Assembly: GCA_030151145.1 (NCBI GenBank) | Contig: JASLEL010000374.1 | Span: forward strand, 1 to 39,369 | Origin: Aquirhabdus sp. | GTDB lineage: Bacteria > Pseudomonadota > Gammaproteobacteria > Pseudomonadales > Moraxellaceae | DNA: 39,369 bases | Direction: 5' to 3' | In this document: piece after piece, positions 8,416-16,129 of the stretch | How the letters are laid out: the number at the start of each line of letters is the position of its first letter | Numbering within the stretch: the first letter of the stretch is position 1 | The notes under the pieces: generated by a model | Databases searched by the model: none | What the model saw: only the letters and a program-made list of their open reading frames with translations | Told to the model about the DNA's origin: nothing | Made by a program: the position numbers and the translations under genes

Positions 8416-10710
8416 TCAATGTGCCGAGGTCGAATCGCGGGACGGTGCATCGCCGGGATCTGATGCGGCGGTTTGCGGTGCGCCATCGAGTGTGATGGGG
8501 TGTGTGGCTGCTGTATCCAGCGCGGCTGGGTTGGCTTTGGGTTGTACCGGTGTCGGCGGCAGTACAAAGTCGGTGGGCCGTGTCGACAGATGCCCCAGAA
8601 TCAGCTCGCCGAGTGGAATCCACTGTTTAAAGGCGATCTGGCGCGATTTGAGCGCGACGAACAACGCCAGCGAGAAACTAACCAAGAGGTTGGTCATCCC
8701 GATCAAGAGTACACCTAAAAAAGACACCGCGACAGTACCGATGTCGATATTGGCACGCAAGGTATAGACCGACTGGGCGAAATTGACCGAGGCAAAGGCG
8801 ATATGACGGATGTCGAGCGGCAGACCCAGAATATAGCCCAGTGTGCCCATGCTGCCGAGCATGACGCCAAACCAGAAATTACCCGCCAGCGCACCGAGAT
8901 TGTTCTCAATATAGTTGGTGACTTTGTCGAGACGCACCGGCGATAGCCAGCGCAGCAGGGTCGGGTGCTGGCGCAGGCGGGCACCGACGCCGTGATAGAC
9001 GGCGAGATTGTCATAGTAGCCTGCGATCAATCCCGACAGAAACAGACAGACCCCGGCAATGGCCGCATGCGGCACCGCCAGTGAGTGAAAGGGATTGATG
9101 TCATGCAGGAGGCCGACGGCTTTGGCGGGGGTCAGGAGCGGCTCAGGCAGCATCAGTTGCCAGAGAAAAGCAATCAGCGCCCCGACCGGCATGGCGACCG
9201 AGATATTGCCGATGATGGCGATGAACTGGGTGCGGATGATGTTGATGGTGAGGCGCGCCAGATCCGTGAGCTGATTCTGCTGGGCCTTACTGTCCTTGGT
9301 CTTGCTGTCTTTGTGGATGGTCGCGGCGATGGTGGCCGCGGTCATGGCGGGCTGCTTGGTCGCCACGGTAAAGTGCAGCACATGGATCAGCATGAAGCCG
9401 AACGAGTAGTTCATGCTTTGGGAGAAGGCTTTGACAATCGGCGCCAGAGTGAAGCGCCCGAGCAGGACCTTGATGGTCGCCATACAGGCGATGATGGCCC
9501 CTGCGCCCATGGCTGAGCGCAGCATCAGCAGATAGCCACGGCGGTTATCCGTCACATAGTGACCGCCGGTCTTGCTGGCGTGCTCGGTGACTTGCAGCGA
9601 CAGCAGCTCGGTATGGGTCGAGATGAGCTTGCGGATACTGGCGTGGTTTTTCTTTTCTTCGGTGAGCAGCTTGATCGTCGTCAGCAGCGGCGATACGGCG
9701 TAGCTGATGTCCTTGGCAGCGGCACTGCGGTCACGACCCTGACTTGCTTCTGCCACATCGGCGGCAAGGAAGGGGATACGCTGAAAGCTGAGCAGCAGCT
9801 CAAACAGCAGCTCCATGCGGGTCAGGGTCTGGTCGATGCGCAGCATGAGATTGGTCAGGCGGATGCTGACGCCATAGCGTTTGGTGTTGCGGCGTACACG
9901 GTGCAGCACGGTCCGGCACTGCTCGATCATGACTTCGGCGGGGCGCTCATCGGGATAGACCGGTGATGTCGGCGCATCAGGTCCGGTGTAGGCCTGATCG
10001 GCATAGAGCGGCTGATAGTGCTCGGTGAACTGGATGATCTCGCGGTTCTGCGCCATGAACGGCGACTCAAACTCCTCGATGGAGGGATCGATGCGCAACA
10101 GCTCCGGCTCAAGTCCCATCGCTGCGACACGATAAGACAGCACCATCAGGGCATTCAGCAGGTAATGCTGGGCATCGTGCAGCAGCTCGGGATCGGGTGT
10201 GGCGGATGCCAGTCCCTGAATGAGGCGAAACCACTGGGCATCGCTGATATGCGCCAGCCACACTTCATCCGTGCTCTTGTAAAACACGGCGTTAAACAAT
10301 CCCTCGATCCGGTAGTCGGCCTGCAGGGGTGGAATGACATGCCAGACCATCCGCTCCATGAGTGCGGAAAAAAAGCCTTCATTACCCAGAATGCCGATCT
10401 CGCTATAGAGCTGAGCAGGCGTATAGCTGCGCATCAGATTGAGCATGTATTGGGCCAGCACAGTGTAGCGCTGGGCATCCTGCGCCAGCAGGCCGAGCAG
10501 GACGTCAAAGCGTAGCTGTGTCTCATCAAGGTCACTGCTGGTCGCTGGACGTAATTGCTCGATCAGGTCGTAGAGCGGCTGGATCGACGGCTCAGGGCTC
10601 GTCATCTGCTGCGCCATGTCGTCGAGCAGCAGATACAGGGTTGCGCTCAGGTGATCCTGATCGGCACGCACCAGACGATGCGAAATCACCGCTAGGGTAT
10701 TTTGGGTCAT
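8416..10710 (-). CDS. Gcr-family 'site-specific recombinase' membrane protein
   Basis: 764 residues from the ATG at 10710; an in-frame ATG 45 bases upstream is an alternative, and neither has a strong ribosome-binding site. The sequence matches the family annotated in databases as site-specific recombinase (Pfam SpecificRecomb, Neisseria gcr). The C-terminal half carries its signatures NYSFGFMLIHVLHFTVATKQ, PAMTAATIAATIH and GLPLDIRHIAFASVNFA. Roughly residues 390-700 hold several hydrophobic membrane segments (for example AIIACMATIKVLLG and AAIAGVCLFLSGLIAGYYDN). The first half is soluble, acidic and helical. The last 50 residues are Ala/Pro/Thr-rich. No tyrosine- or serine-recombinase catalytic pattern is visible, and a polytopic membrane protein is an unlikely recombinase, so the family name should not be taken as a function. 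It stands alone, transcribed away from ispB. Confidence 0.8.
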   Translation of the reverse strand: MTQNTLAVISHRLVRADQDHLSATLYLLLDDMAQQMTSPEPSIQPLYDLIEQLRPATSSDLDETQLRFDVLLGLLAQDAQRYTVLAQYMLNLMRSYTPAQLYSEIGILGNEGFFSALMERMVWHVIPPLQADYRIEGLFNAVFYKSTDEVWLAHISDAQWFRLIQGLASATPDPELLHDAQHYLLNALMVLSYRVAAMGLEPELLRIDPSIEEFESPFMAQNREIIQFTEHYQPLYADQAYTGPDAPTSPVYPDERPAEVMIEQCRTVLHRVRRNTKRYGVSIRLTNLMLRIDQTLTRMELLFELLLSFQRIPFLAADVAEASQGRDRSAAAKDISYAVSPLLTTIKLLTEEKKNHASIRKLISTHTELLSLQVTEHASKTGGHYVTDNRRGYLLMLRSAMGAGAIIACMATIKVLLGRFTLAPIVKAFSQSMNYSFGFMLIHVLHFTVATKQPAMTAATIAATIHKDSKTKDSKAQQNQLTDLARLTINIIRTQFIAIIGNISVAMPVGALIAFLWQLMLPEPLLTPAKAVGLLHDINPFHSLAVPHAAIAGVCLFLSGLIAGYYDNLAVYHGVGARLRQHPTLLRWLSPVRLDKVTNYIENNLGALAGNFWFGVMLGSMGTLGYILGLPLDIRHIAFASVNFAQSVYTLRANIDIGTVAVSFLGVLLIGMTNLLVSFSLALFVALKSRQIAFKQWIPLGELILGHLSTRPTDFVLPPTPVQPKANPAALDTAATHPITLDGAPQTAASDPGDAPSRDSTSAH

Positions 10711-11115
10711 AGGGACTCGTTGTGGGTGCATGGCGGGAAGCGAGGTGCCGTGCACGGTTTAATCAATACAGGTCGACTGGTCCAAGGGACCCGAAAAAAT
10801 GCTTAAAAAACACTGTAGAGGAATGCACCGGAACTGTCAGTAGTGCGATTCCGAATTTTTACAGAATAGAGGGGGTGAGGATGGGGTGGAAAATCAATAT
10901 TCAGATTATTATATTGATTTATATATATTTTGTTGGGTAAGTGGGTTGTGGGGAGAATTTGTTACACGATTTGTCGTTGTATCGCCGTTGTTGCAGAGAT
11001 CAGCGGGTTTTGTCAGTAAAGATGTCAGATCTGCAGAGATGTCGGCCATCTGGCGTGTGAGGCCGACATCGCCCGGTCAGGTGGTATGCATCGTTAAACG
11101 TCCTGCGGCTAACGA
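10711..11115. other. Intergenic region, AT-rich in part
   Basis: About 400 bp between the Gcr-family gene and ispB, both on the minus strand. It includes an AT-rich tract at about 10895-10935 and the hairpin at 11038-11070. The Gcr-family gene's promoter should lie here, but no clear -35/-10 pair was found. No gene was supported. Confidence 0.5.
11038..11070 (-). terminator. 3' hairpin downstream of ispB
   Basis: A perfect 10-bp stem, GATGTCGGCC with GGCCGACATC, encloses a 13-base loop and lies 45 bases past the ispB stop. There is no T-tract after the stem, so it may be a 3'-end stabiliser or part of a Rho-dependent end rather than a classical intrinsic terminator. Confidence 0.45.
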
Positions 11116-12099
11116 TTATTTCAGCCGTTCGGCAGCCAGCACGGCCAGATCGATCAATGCCTGCTTGTAGATGGAGTCGGGCAGGGGGGCGAGCGCGGCA
11201 ATGGCACGGGCGGTCTCTTCGCCGGCACGGGTATGGCAGTAGTCGAGTCCGCCACTGGTCTTGACCAGGTGAATGATCCGATCAAGGTCATCGAGTCCAC
11301 CGGTCTGGATACTGCGGCGGATCATGGCCTGATCGTCACCACTGACACGCAGTAGCGTCGCGATGAGCGGCAGGGTGGGCTTGCCTTCGGCGAGGTCGTC
11401 ACCGATGTTCTTGCCCAAGGTGGCGGCATCGGAGGTGTAGTCGAGGATATCGTCGATGATCTGGAAGGCATTACCGAAGTGCTCGGCATAGGTCTTGAGC
11501 GGTGCGCGTAAGTCTTCGGCGTCGCACAGCAGCGCAGCGCCTTCGGTCGCGAGCATAAACAGCCGCGAGGTCTTGCCATAGATGATTTGGAGGTAGTCGG
11601 CTTCGGTCGAGTCGGGATTGTGCTGATGCTGGAGTTGCAGCACTTCACCTTCGGCGATCTCGCAGGTGCCGCTCGACATGATGTGCAGCAGCTCCAAGTC
11701 TTTGAGGCTCACGAGCAGGTCAAAGGCGCGGGCGATCAGATAGTCGCCGACGAGCACGGCGGTGGGATTGTTCCATGTGGCATTGGCGGTCGGGCGGCCG
11801 CGGCGCAGGCCGGATTCATCTACGACATCGTCATGCACGAGCGTTGCGGTGTGCAGCATCTCGATGATGGCGGCGAATTTGAGGTGCTGATTGTCATGAT
11901 GGGCTTCAGTCCCAAAGCCTGCGGCGCGGGCAGCGAGCAGGGACATCAGCGGGCGCATGCGTTTGCCGCCGGCTTCGACCACATAGCGGCTCACTTGCAG
12001 CACGAGCGGTACTTTGGAGTTGATCCCGGTCTGGATAAAGTGATCCATGGCGGTAAAGTCCGACGCCACAGGATGAAGGATCTGGTTAAACTCAGCCAT
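11116..12099 (-). CDS. ispB: Polyprenyl (octa/nona-prenyl) diphosphate synthase
   Basis: Makes the long prenyl tail of ubiquinone by adding isopentenyl diphosphate units to an allylic primer; trans-prenyltransferase family, cytosolic. 327 residues from the ATG at 12099, the usual length (about 323). The open frame runs 79 codons further upstream, but that part has no family resemblance. Both Asp-rich motifs are present: HDDVVDESGLRRGRPTAN (first, with the following Arg pair) and IIDDILDYT (second). GGKRMRPLMSLLAARA is the usual N-terminal signature. It is divergent from rplU-rpmA, an arrangement common in gammaproteobacteria including E. coli. Moraxellaceae usually make Q-8 or Q-9, and chain length cannot be read here. 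A weak ribosome-binding site (AGGTTG) precedes the start. Confidence 0.95.
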   Translation of the reverse strand: MAEFNQILHPVASDFTAMDHFIQTGINSKVPLVLQVSRYVVEAGGKRMRPLMSLLAARAAGFGTEAHHDNQHLKFAAIIEMLHTATLVHDDVVDESGLRRGRPTANATWNNPTAVLVGDYLIARAFDLLVSLKDLELLHIMSSGTCEIAEGEVLQLQHQHNPDSTEADYLQIIYGKTSRLFMLATEGAALLCDAEDLRAPLKTYAEHFGNAFQIIDDILDYTSDAATLGKNIGDDLAEGKPTLPLIATLLRVSGDDQAMIRRSIQTGGLDDLDRIIHLVKTSGGLDYCHTRAGEETARAIAALAPLPDSIYKQALIDLAVLAAERLK

Positions 12100-12472
12100 G
12101 CTACACGCAACCTTATAGACCATCAGGCCAAAGCAGCCTGAATCAACGATCAAAAACGAGAAGATCAAAAATGAGATATCAATGGCTCCACATGCTAGCG
12201 GGGAGATGGGCGCGCCGCTACCCCAATGCAGGCAATTTCGGCTAAAAAAACGTAAAAAAGCAGACGGCTGGCGCGGGAGTGGTTGCGGATTAAACTTTCG
12301 ATTAAATATTGAGCGGAAAATGCTGCGAATTTGCACACAAATCGCTTGTCCTGTCCGCGCAAAATCACTACAATGCGCGGTCTGATGATTTTGTATCAGC
12401 CCAGTGACGTTGGTCTGAAGCCCTGTACATGTGTACCGGCACCACGAACACGGGTTAGCGCGAGTATGTAAA
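12100..12472. other. Divergent intergenic region between ispB and rplU
   Basis: About 370 bp between the divergent starts. It holds the rplU-rpmA promoter (12346-12374) and a roughly 90-base 5' leader with only short hairpins, such as CTGAT/ATCAG. The ispB promoter should lie here on the other strand but was not resolved. Confidence 0.6.
12346..12374 (+). promoter_or_regulatory. Sigma70 promoter of rplU-rpmA
   Basis: TTGTCC, a 17-base spacer, then TACAAT; transcription would start near 12381, giving a leader of about 90 bases before rplU. The match to consensus is good at both hexamers, as expected for ribosomal protein genes. Confidence 0.75.
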
Positions 12473-12790
12473 ATGAGTGCATATGCAGTAATTCAAAGCG
12501 GTGGCAAACAGCATCGCGTAACCGTTGGCGAGTACCTGAAAGTTGAACTGCTGCGTGCAGAAACTGGTGCAACGCTGACCGACGAAAACGTACTGATGGT
12601 TGTCGATGGTGACAACATCCAGATCGGTGCGCCAACTGTAGCCGGTGCTAAAGTGAGTTTTGAGATCCTGCGTCATGGCCGTCATGACAAGATCCGTATC
12701 GTTAAGCACCGTCGTCGTAAGCACTACCACAAAGAGCAAGGTCATCGCCAGTGGTTCACCGAAATCAAAATTACTGCTATTTCCCTGTAA
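12473..12790 (+). CDS. rplU: 50S ribosomal protein bL21
   Basis: 105 residues, against about 103 in E. coli; binds 23S rRNA near the bL20 site. It starts MSAYAVIQSGGKQHRVTVGE, the standard bL21 N-terminus (YAVIQSGGKQ). The C-terminus holds the basic rRNA-binding stretch KHRRRKHYHKEQGHRQ. The frame is open upstream to a GTG at 12431, but the family start and length fix the ATG at 12473. The ribosome-binding site is poor. It is first gene of rplU-rpmA, 44 bp before rpmA. Confidence 0.98.
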   Translation: MSAYAVIQSGGKQHRVTVGEYLKVELLRAETGATLTDENVLMVVDGDNIQIGAPTVAGAKVSFEILRHGRHDKIRIVKHRRRKHYHKEQGHRQWFTEIKITAISL

Positions 12791-12834
12791 TTTTAGATTT
12801 TTAACGTTTAATTTAGCTTGAGGAGTTAATACTC

Positions 12835-13098
12835 ATGGCACATAAAAAAGCTGGTGGATCAACCCGTAACGGTCGCGATTCCAATCCTAAGATGCTGGGT
12901 GTGAAAGTCTACGGCGGTCAAAAAATCGTTGCTGGCAACATCATCGTTCGTCAACGCGGTACTGAATTCCATGCCGGTACTAACGTTGGTATGGGCCGTG
13001 ACCACACCCTGTTTGCAACTGCTGACTGTATCGTTCTCTTTTCAGTCAAAGGTGCTTTCGGTCGTCGCTACGTGATCGTTGATCAGGTCGAAGCCTAA
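12835..13098 (+). CDS. rpmA: 50S ribosomal protein bL27
   Basis: 87 residues; N-terminal tail reaches the peptidyl transferase centre. It begins MAHKKAGGSTRNGRDSNPK, the canonical sequence without a cleavable extension. The rest of the fold is as expected (LGVKVYGGQKIVAGNIIVRQ; GMGRDHTLFA). GAGGAG lies about 10 bases upstream of the ATG. It is followed by a strong terminator at 13159-13185. Confidence 0.98.
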   Translation: MAHKKAGGSTRNGRDSNPKMLGVKVYGGQKIVAGNIIVRQRGTEFHAGTNVGMGRDHTLFATADCIVLFSVKGAFGRRYVIVDQVEA

Positions 13099-13158
13099 GC
13101 CTTTGCGTTGTATCTGGCGCTATCTTGTGAGTTTAGCTGCCTGATACAAACATGAAAG

Positions 13159-13185
13159 AATCCGCCACTTGGCGGATTTTTTTAT
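13159..13185 (+). terminator. Intrinsic terminator of rplU-rpmA
   Basis: Stem AATCCGCC / GGCGGATT with loop ACTT, followed by seven Ts. The same stem core (TCCGCC/GGCGGA) recurs at 13588-13619, with a shorter version at 16084-16111. Confidence 0.93.
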
Positions 13186-13286
13186 TGGGTTTATGCTGTG
13201 ATCCAGTCTGGAAAATCCTTTGGCATCGGGTCGCAGGTCCGGGTCTATGCCAAGCGGGTGTAGAAACATGGATGGGAGATCGCAGC

Positions 13287-13589
13287 ATGACTGAAGTCAA
13301 ATATCCGGTGATTCTGGTGTTAACTGATCTGTCTGAGACGGTGGTTCGGGTTGAGCCGGGCCGTCAGGTGGTACTGGGTGAGGGTGATATCTTTGCACTG
13401 GTTGAGTCTTTTGCAAACGATATCACAGGGATCGCCGTGTGTAACCGACACGTCAATGAGGGCTTGATCGAAGCACTGCCCAATCTTGCGCGCATCGCTT
13501 GCTATGGCACGGATAAAGGCATGGTCGATATAGCGGCGGCTGAGGCGCACGGGATCGAGGTGACGTATACGCCCATGCATCATGGGTGA
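13287..13589 (+). pseudogene. Truncated D-2-hydroxyacid dehydrogenase paralog (N-terminal domain only)
   Basis: 100 residues from the ATG at 13287, with GGGAGA about 9 bases upstream. It aligns end to end with residues 1 to about 96 of the full-length dehydrogenase at 15082-16017. Shared pieces include PVILVL, the DLSE segment and LPNLARIACYG against LPNLALIACYG, then HGIEVTYTP against RGIIVTNTP. It stops just after that point, so the NAD-binding domain and the catalytic Arg, Glu and His are missing. The fragment cannot be a working dehydrogenase; it is most likely a decayed duplicate, though its clean start and immediate terminator mean it may still be made as a small protein. It lies between rpmA and an unknown gene. 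Confidence 0.75.
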
Positions 13590-13619
13590 TAAAAATCCGC
13601 CGATTGGCGGATTTTTATC
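13588..13619. terminator. Bidirectional intrinsic terminator after the truncated dehydrogenase
   Basis: A perfect 14-bp stem, GATAAAAATCCGCC with GGCGGATTTTTATC, has loop GATT. It starts inside the stop codon of the truncated gene and also lies 9 bp past the stop of the convergent minus-strand gene, so it can serve both. Confidence 0.9.
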
Positions 13620-13627
13620 AGATGACT

Positions 13628-14620
13628 TTAAGCAAGAGGATGGCGCGGCAGGTATTGTTGCAGGAACAGATTGCTCACATTGGGATTGCCCGTGCTGAGA
13701 TCGCGTTGACTGGCAAAGGCCGCTTGCCATTGTCGATAGCGTTCAACCGTGACGAGTTCAGTCAGTGTCCGACGAGCCGCCTGTAGCTGTGATGGTGGCA
13801 GAAAGTGATACACACGGTGAGATATCCGGTTGCCGCCGAGCATGGTCACATGTTCGTTAATCGCATGACGGTTGCTAGCCCAACTGACACTCGGATAGGG
13901 CACTTGTGGATAACAAAAATCCAGTGTCGATGGTTCTGGGCGTAGGCGGTCCGAGTAGATCACCTCATAAGCACCCGTGAGCCAGATAAATAACTGGGCC
14001 TGCCAATGCGGACAGTCGATGGCAGCTACGGAGTCGAGCCACGGTCCGATCTGGGTTGGGTGTAAGTATTTCAGGCAAAAGAACATACTGGCAGAGAAAT
14101 CGCCGCTGGTATGCTGCCAGTAGAGCTCTGGGCGTCGATGGCTGCAATAGTCATGCAGTATGGTGCCATGGATGACCCGATCCTGTTGCCAAAACGCGGG
14201 GTCCATCAAGACTTGCCCAAGCGTGTTCAACAGGTCAGTCATGAAATCGGGATAGGGCTCTTGATCATCGATTTCAGGGTAAGTGGCCATCACGCCACTG
14301 ATCTGATGTTCCAGTAAATAATGAACATATTGCTCATGGCTGCGCGAGATGCTGTGGACCAGCAGATAATGAAACCACTCATCCCATTCGGGCCTGTAGC
14401 CAAAGCACTGCGGCCCGCTGACGGCTTCATCCAGGACCTTTTGAATTTGATTAAGCGGGACTTGCGGTAAGTCCCCCATGAGTTCGTGAAAGAAGCGGCG
14501 TTTTTCACTCATAAACCACGCTTCGCCCATGGCGCGCTTGGGGCGGGGAAAGTGAGATTTTAGGCGTGACAATGCCGCCTGATCAGGGCCGTGACCGGGA
14601 GTCCATACAAAATTTTCCAT
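13628..14620 (-). CDS. Hypothetical protein, 330 residues
   Basis: I do not recognise the family. From the ATG at 14620 it has 330 residues; a TTG at 14641 would give 337. Neither start has a clear ribosome-binding site. The protein is soluble, with no signal peptide or membrane segment, and is unusually rich in Trp, Tyr and His (EWDEWFHYLLVHSISRSHEQ; WQHTSGDFSASMFFCLKYLH). Many aromatic helices and the spaced YxxxLLEH and SRSHEQYVHYLLEH pieces suggest an all-alpha fold. Possible metal-binding His/Asp clusters (HDYCSH, HRRPELYWQH) are visible, but I assign no function. It converges on the truncated dehydrogenase and shares its terminator. Composition looks like that of the neighbours. Confidence 0.75.
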   Translation of the reverse strand: MENFVWTPGHGPDQAALSRLKSHFPRPKRAMGEAWFMSEKRRFFHELMGDLPQVPLNQIQKVLDEAVSGPQCFGYRPEWDEWFHYLLVHSISRSHEQYVHYLLEHQISGVMATYPEIDDQEPYPDFMTDLLNTLGQVLMDPAFWQQDRVIHGTILHDYCSHRRPELYWQHTSGDFSASMFFCLKYLHPTQIGPWLDSVAAIDCPHWQAQLFIWLTGAYEVIYSDRLRPEPSTLDFCYPQVPYPSVSWASNRHAINEHVTMLGGNRISHRVYHFLPPSQLQAARRTLTELVTVERYRQWQAAFASQRDLSTGNPNVSNLFLQQYLPRHPLA

Positions 14621-14755
14621 AGATAGAAAAGAAACGCGCAAAGGCGTTAGAGAAGGGAGCGCTCAGTTTAGCAAAAAATATGACTGATTTCAGTGCGCTG
14701 ATCTGTGTCCCCAGCACCGAATCGCTGTGCTCGGGGATGAATGATCAAAAACAGC

Positions 14756-14896
14756 TTAGGGGTGTTTATGAGGCGTAGCCGTGTCCTGCATATCCTGCTC
14801 CTCTGCGCCGGTCGGATATTTGGCCGTGAGATCCGCGTGTGCATAGAGTGGGGCACAGATAGCGAGCATCATCGCAAACGCTGGTTTGAGAGTCAT
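14756..14896 (-). CDS. Small secreted peptide, 46 residues
   Basis: A short frame, MTLKPAFAMMLAICAPLYA then HADLTAKYPTG and a polar tail ending HKHP. Residues 1-21 form a textbook signal peptide: Lys near the start, a hydrophobic core and Ala-His-Ala before a likely cleavage site. The mature part would be only about 25 residues and contains EEQDMQD. No ribosome-binding site is evident (the bases before ATG are C-rich). A GC-rich hairpin at 14708-14737 follows the stop. The signal-peptide shape is the only support, and the function is unknown. Confidence 0.45.
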   Translation of the reverse strand: MTLKPAFAMMLAICAPLYAHADLTAKYPTGAEEQDMQDTATPHKHP

Positions 14897-14975
14897 GGAG
14901 GGGCCTGATTTTGCATCATGTGATGATCCGTGATCTTATCCTAAGACCATGACATCTCAAAATAATCACAGATGG

Positions 14976-14992
14976 TTGTTGCAAATCAACAA
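14976..14992. promoter_or_regulatory. Short dyad upstream of the hydroxyacid dehydrogenase
   Basis: TTGTTG, five bases, CAACAA, about 90 bp before the dehydrogenase start, in the divergent gap with the small secreted peptide. It may be an operator; no nearby regulator gene points to a binder. Confidence 0.25.
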
Positions 14993-15081
14993 ACCCTTTA
15001 CAAAGCCTACCGAAACCATCTAGTCAGTCGACTTGCGCACGCGGTATGGTGTTTTGAATGCATTCTATGGAGCGTGCTCTG

Positions 15082-16017
15082 ATGGCAACGGTCGAAAATC
15101 CTGTGATTCTGGTGCTGGGTGATTTATCCGAAGTCGTGACCCGCTTTGAGGCCAATTATCGTGTCGTAGTCGGTGAGGACGATGTGCCGTCGCAGATCGC
15201 ATCGTTTGCCGAGGAGGTCGCGGTGATCGCTGTGCGCGGTCGTGCAGTCAATAACGCGCTGATCGCCAGTCTGCCCAACCTTGCCCTGATTGCCTGCTAT
15301 GGTGTGGGCTATGACCAGATCGATGTCGCAGCCGCGACAGCCCGTGGCATCATCGTCACCAATACCCCCGACATCCTGACCGATGAGGTGGCGGACTTTA
15401 CGGTTGGACTCGTGCTGGCGACCCTGCGGCAGATCCCGCAGGCGGATCGTTATCTGCGCTCAGGCGAGTGGGTCAATCATGCCTATCCGCTCTCGACGTC
15501 ACTGCGCAACCGCAAGGTCGGGATCTTGGGGCTGGGGCGCATCGGACAGGCCATCGCCCAGCGCCTCGCGGCCTTTGAGGTGCCGATCCACTACCATAAC
15601 CGGCATAAAGTGGATGTGCCCTATACCTATCAGCCGGATCTGCTGGCATTGGCGACAGCGGTGGATGTGCTGATCGTCACGGTGCCGGGTGGGGAGGCGA
15701 CGTTGCATCTGGTGAATGCAGAGGTGCTGCTCGCGCTGGGGGTGAATGGGATTCTGATCAATGTGTCGCGGGGCTCGGTGGTGGATCAGATAGCGTTGAT
15801 CGAGGCGCTACAGCACGAGACGATTCTGGCTGCGGGTCTGGATGTGTATGCCCATGAACCCAAGGTGCCCGAGGCGCTGCTGGCATTCCCCAATACGGTC
15901 CTGACTCCGCATATTGCCTCCGGTACGGTGTATACCCGCACGCGCATGATGGCGCTCCTGCTGGATAATCTGACAGCGTGGCTGGATGAGGGCAAGGTCC
16001 TGACACCAGTACAGTAG
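15082..16017 (+). CDS. D-isomer-specific 2-hydroxyacid dehydrogenase
   Basis: NAD(P)-dependent reduction of a 2-keto acid or the reverse, cytosolic; 311 residues. The ATG at 15082 is preferred over 15058 because GGAG lies 9 bases upstream and the paralogous fragment aligns from there. The nucleotide-binding motif is GILGLGRIGQAIAQRL, near residue 155. The catalytic triad is visible: Arg in NVSRGSVVD, Glu in AHEPKVPEALL and His in LTPHIASGT. The N-terminal substrate domain has the family piece ACYGVGYDQIDV. Substrate preference (glyoxylate/hydroxypyruvate, D-lactate and others) cannot be set from sequence. It stands alone and ends at a shared terminator. Confidence 0.92.
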   Translation: MATVENPVILVLGDLSEVVTRFEANYRVVVGEDDVPSQIASFAEEVAVIAVRGRAVNNALIASLPNLALIACYGVGYDQIDVAAATARGIIVTNTPDILTDEVADFTVGLVLATLRQIPQADRYLRSGEWVNHAYPLSTSLRNRKVGILGLGRIGQAIAQRLAAFEVPIHYHNRHKVDVPYTYQPDLLALATAVDVLIVTVPGGEATLHLVNAEVLLALGVNGILINVSRGSVVDQIALIEALQHETILAAGLDVYAHEPKVPEALLAFPNTVLTPHIASGTVYTRTRMMALLLDNLTAWLDEGKVLTPVQ

Positions 16018-16083
16018 ACTGCGGCTGTCAGGTGAGTGACACATTCAAGGGGCTGTTTCGTTGTTCAGATTCAGGCTTAAACA

Positions 16084-16111
16084 AAAAAATCCGCACAAAG
16101 GCGGATTTTTT
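16084..16111. terminator. Bidirectional intrinsic terminator
   Basis: An 11-bp stem, AAAAAATCCGC with GCGGATTTTTT, has a 6-base loop and A and T runs on both sides. It lies between the dehydrogenase and the convergent lipoprotein operon. Confidence 0.88.
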
Positions 16112-16129
16112 GATTTAAAGAAGGAGTGA

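Noticed and set aside
8318..8767. Plus-strand frame of 149 residues overlapping the Gcr-family gene end
   Set aside because: It lies mostly antisense to the Ala/Pro/Thr-rich tail of the minus-strand gene, whose repetitive codons keep other frames open.
12100..12336. 79-residue N-terminal extension of ispB
   Set aside because: It does not resemble the family and spans the intergenic region with rplU; the ATG at 12099 gives the standard length.
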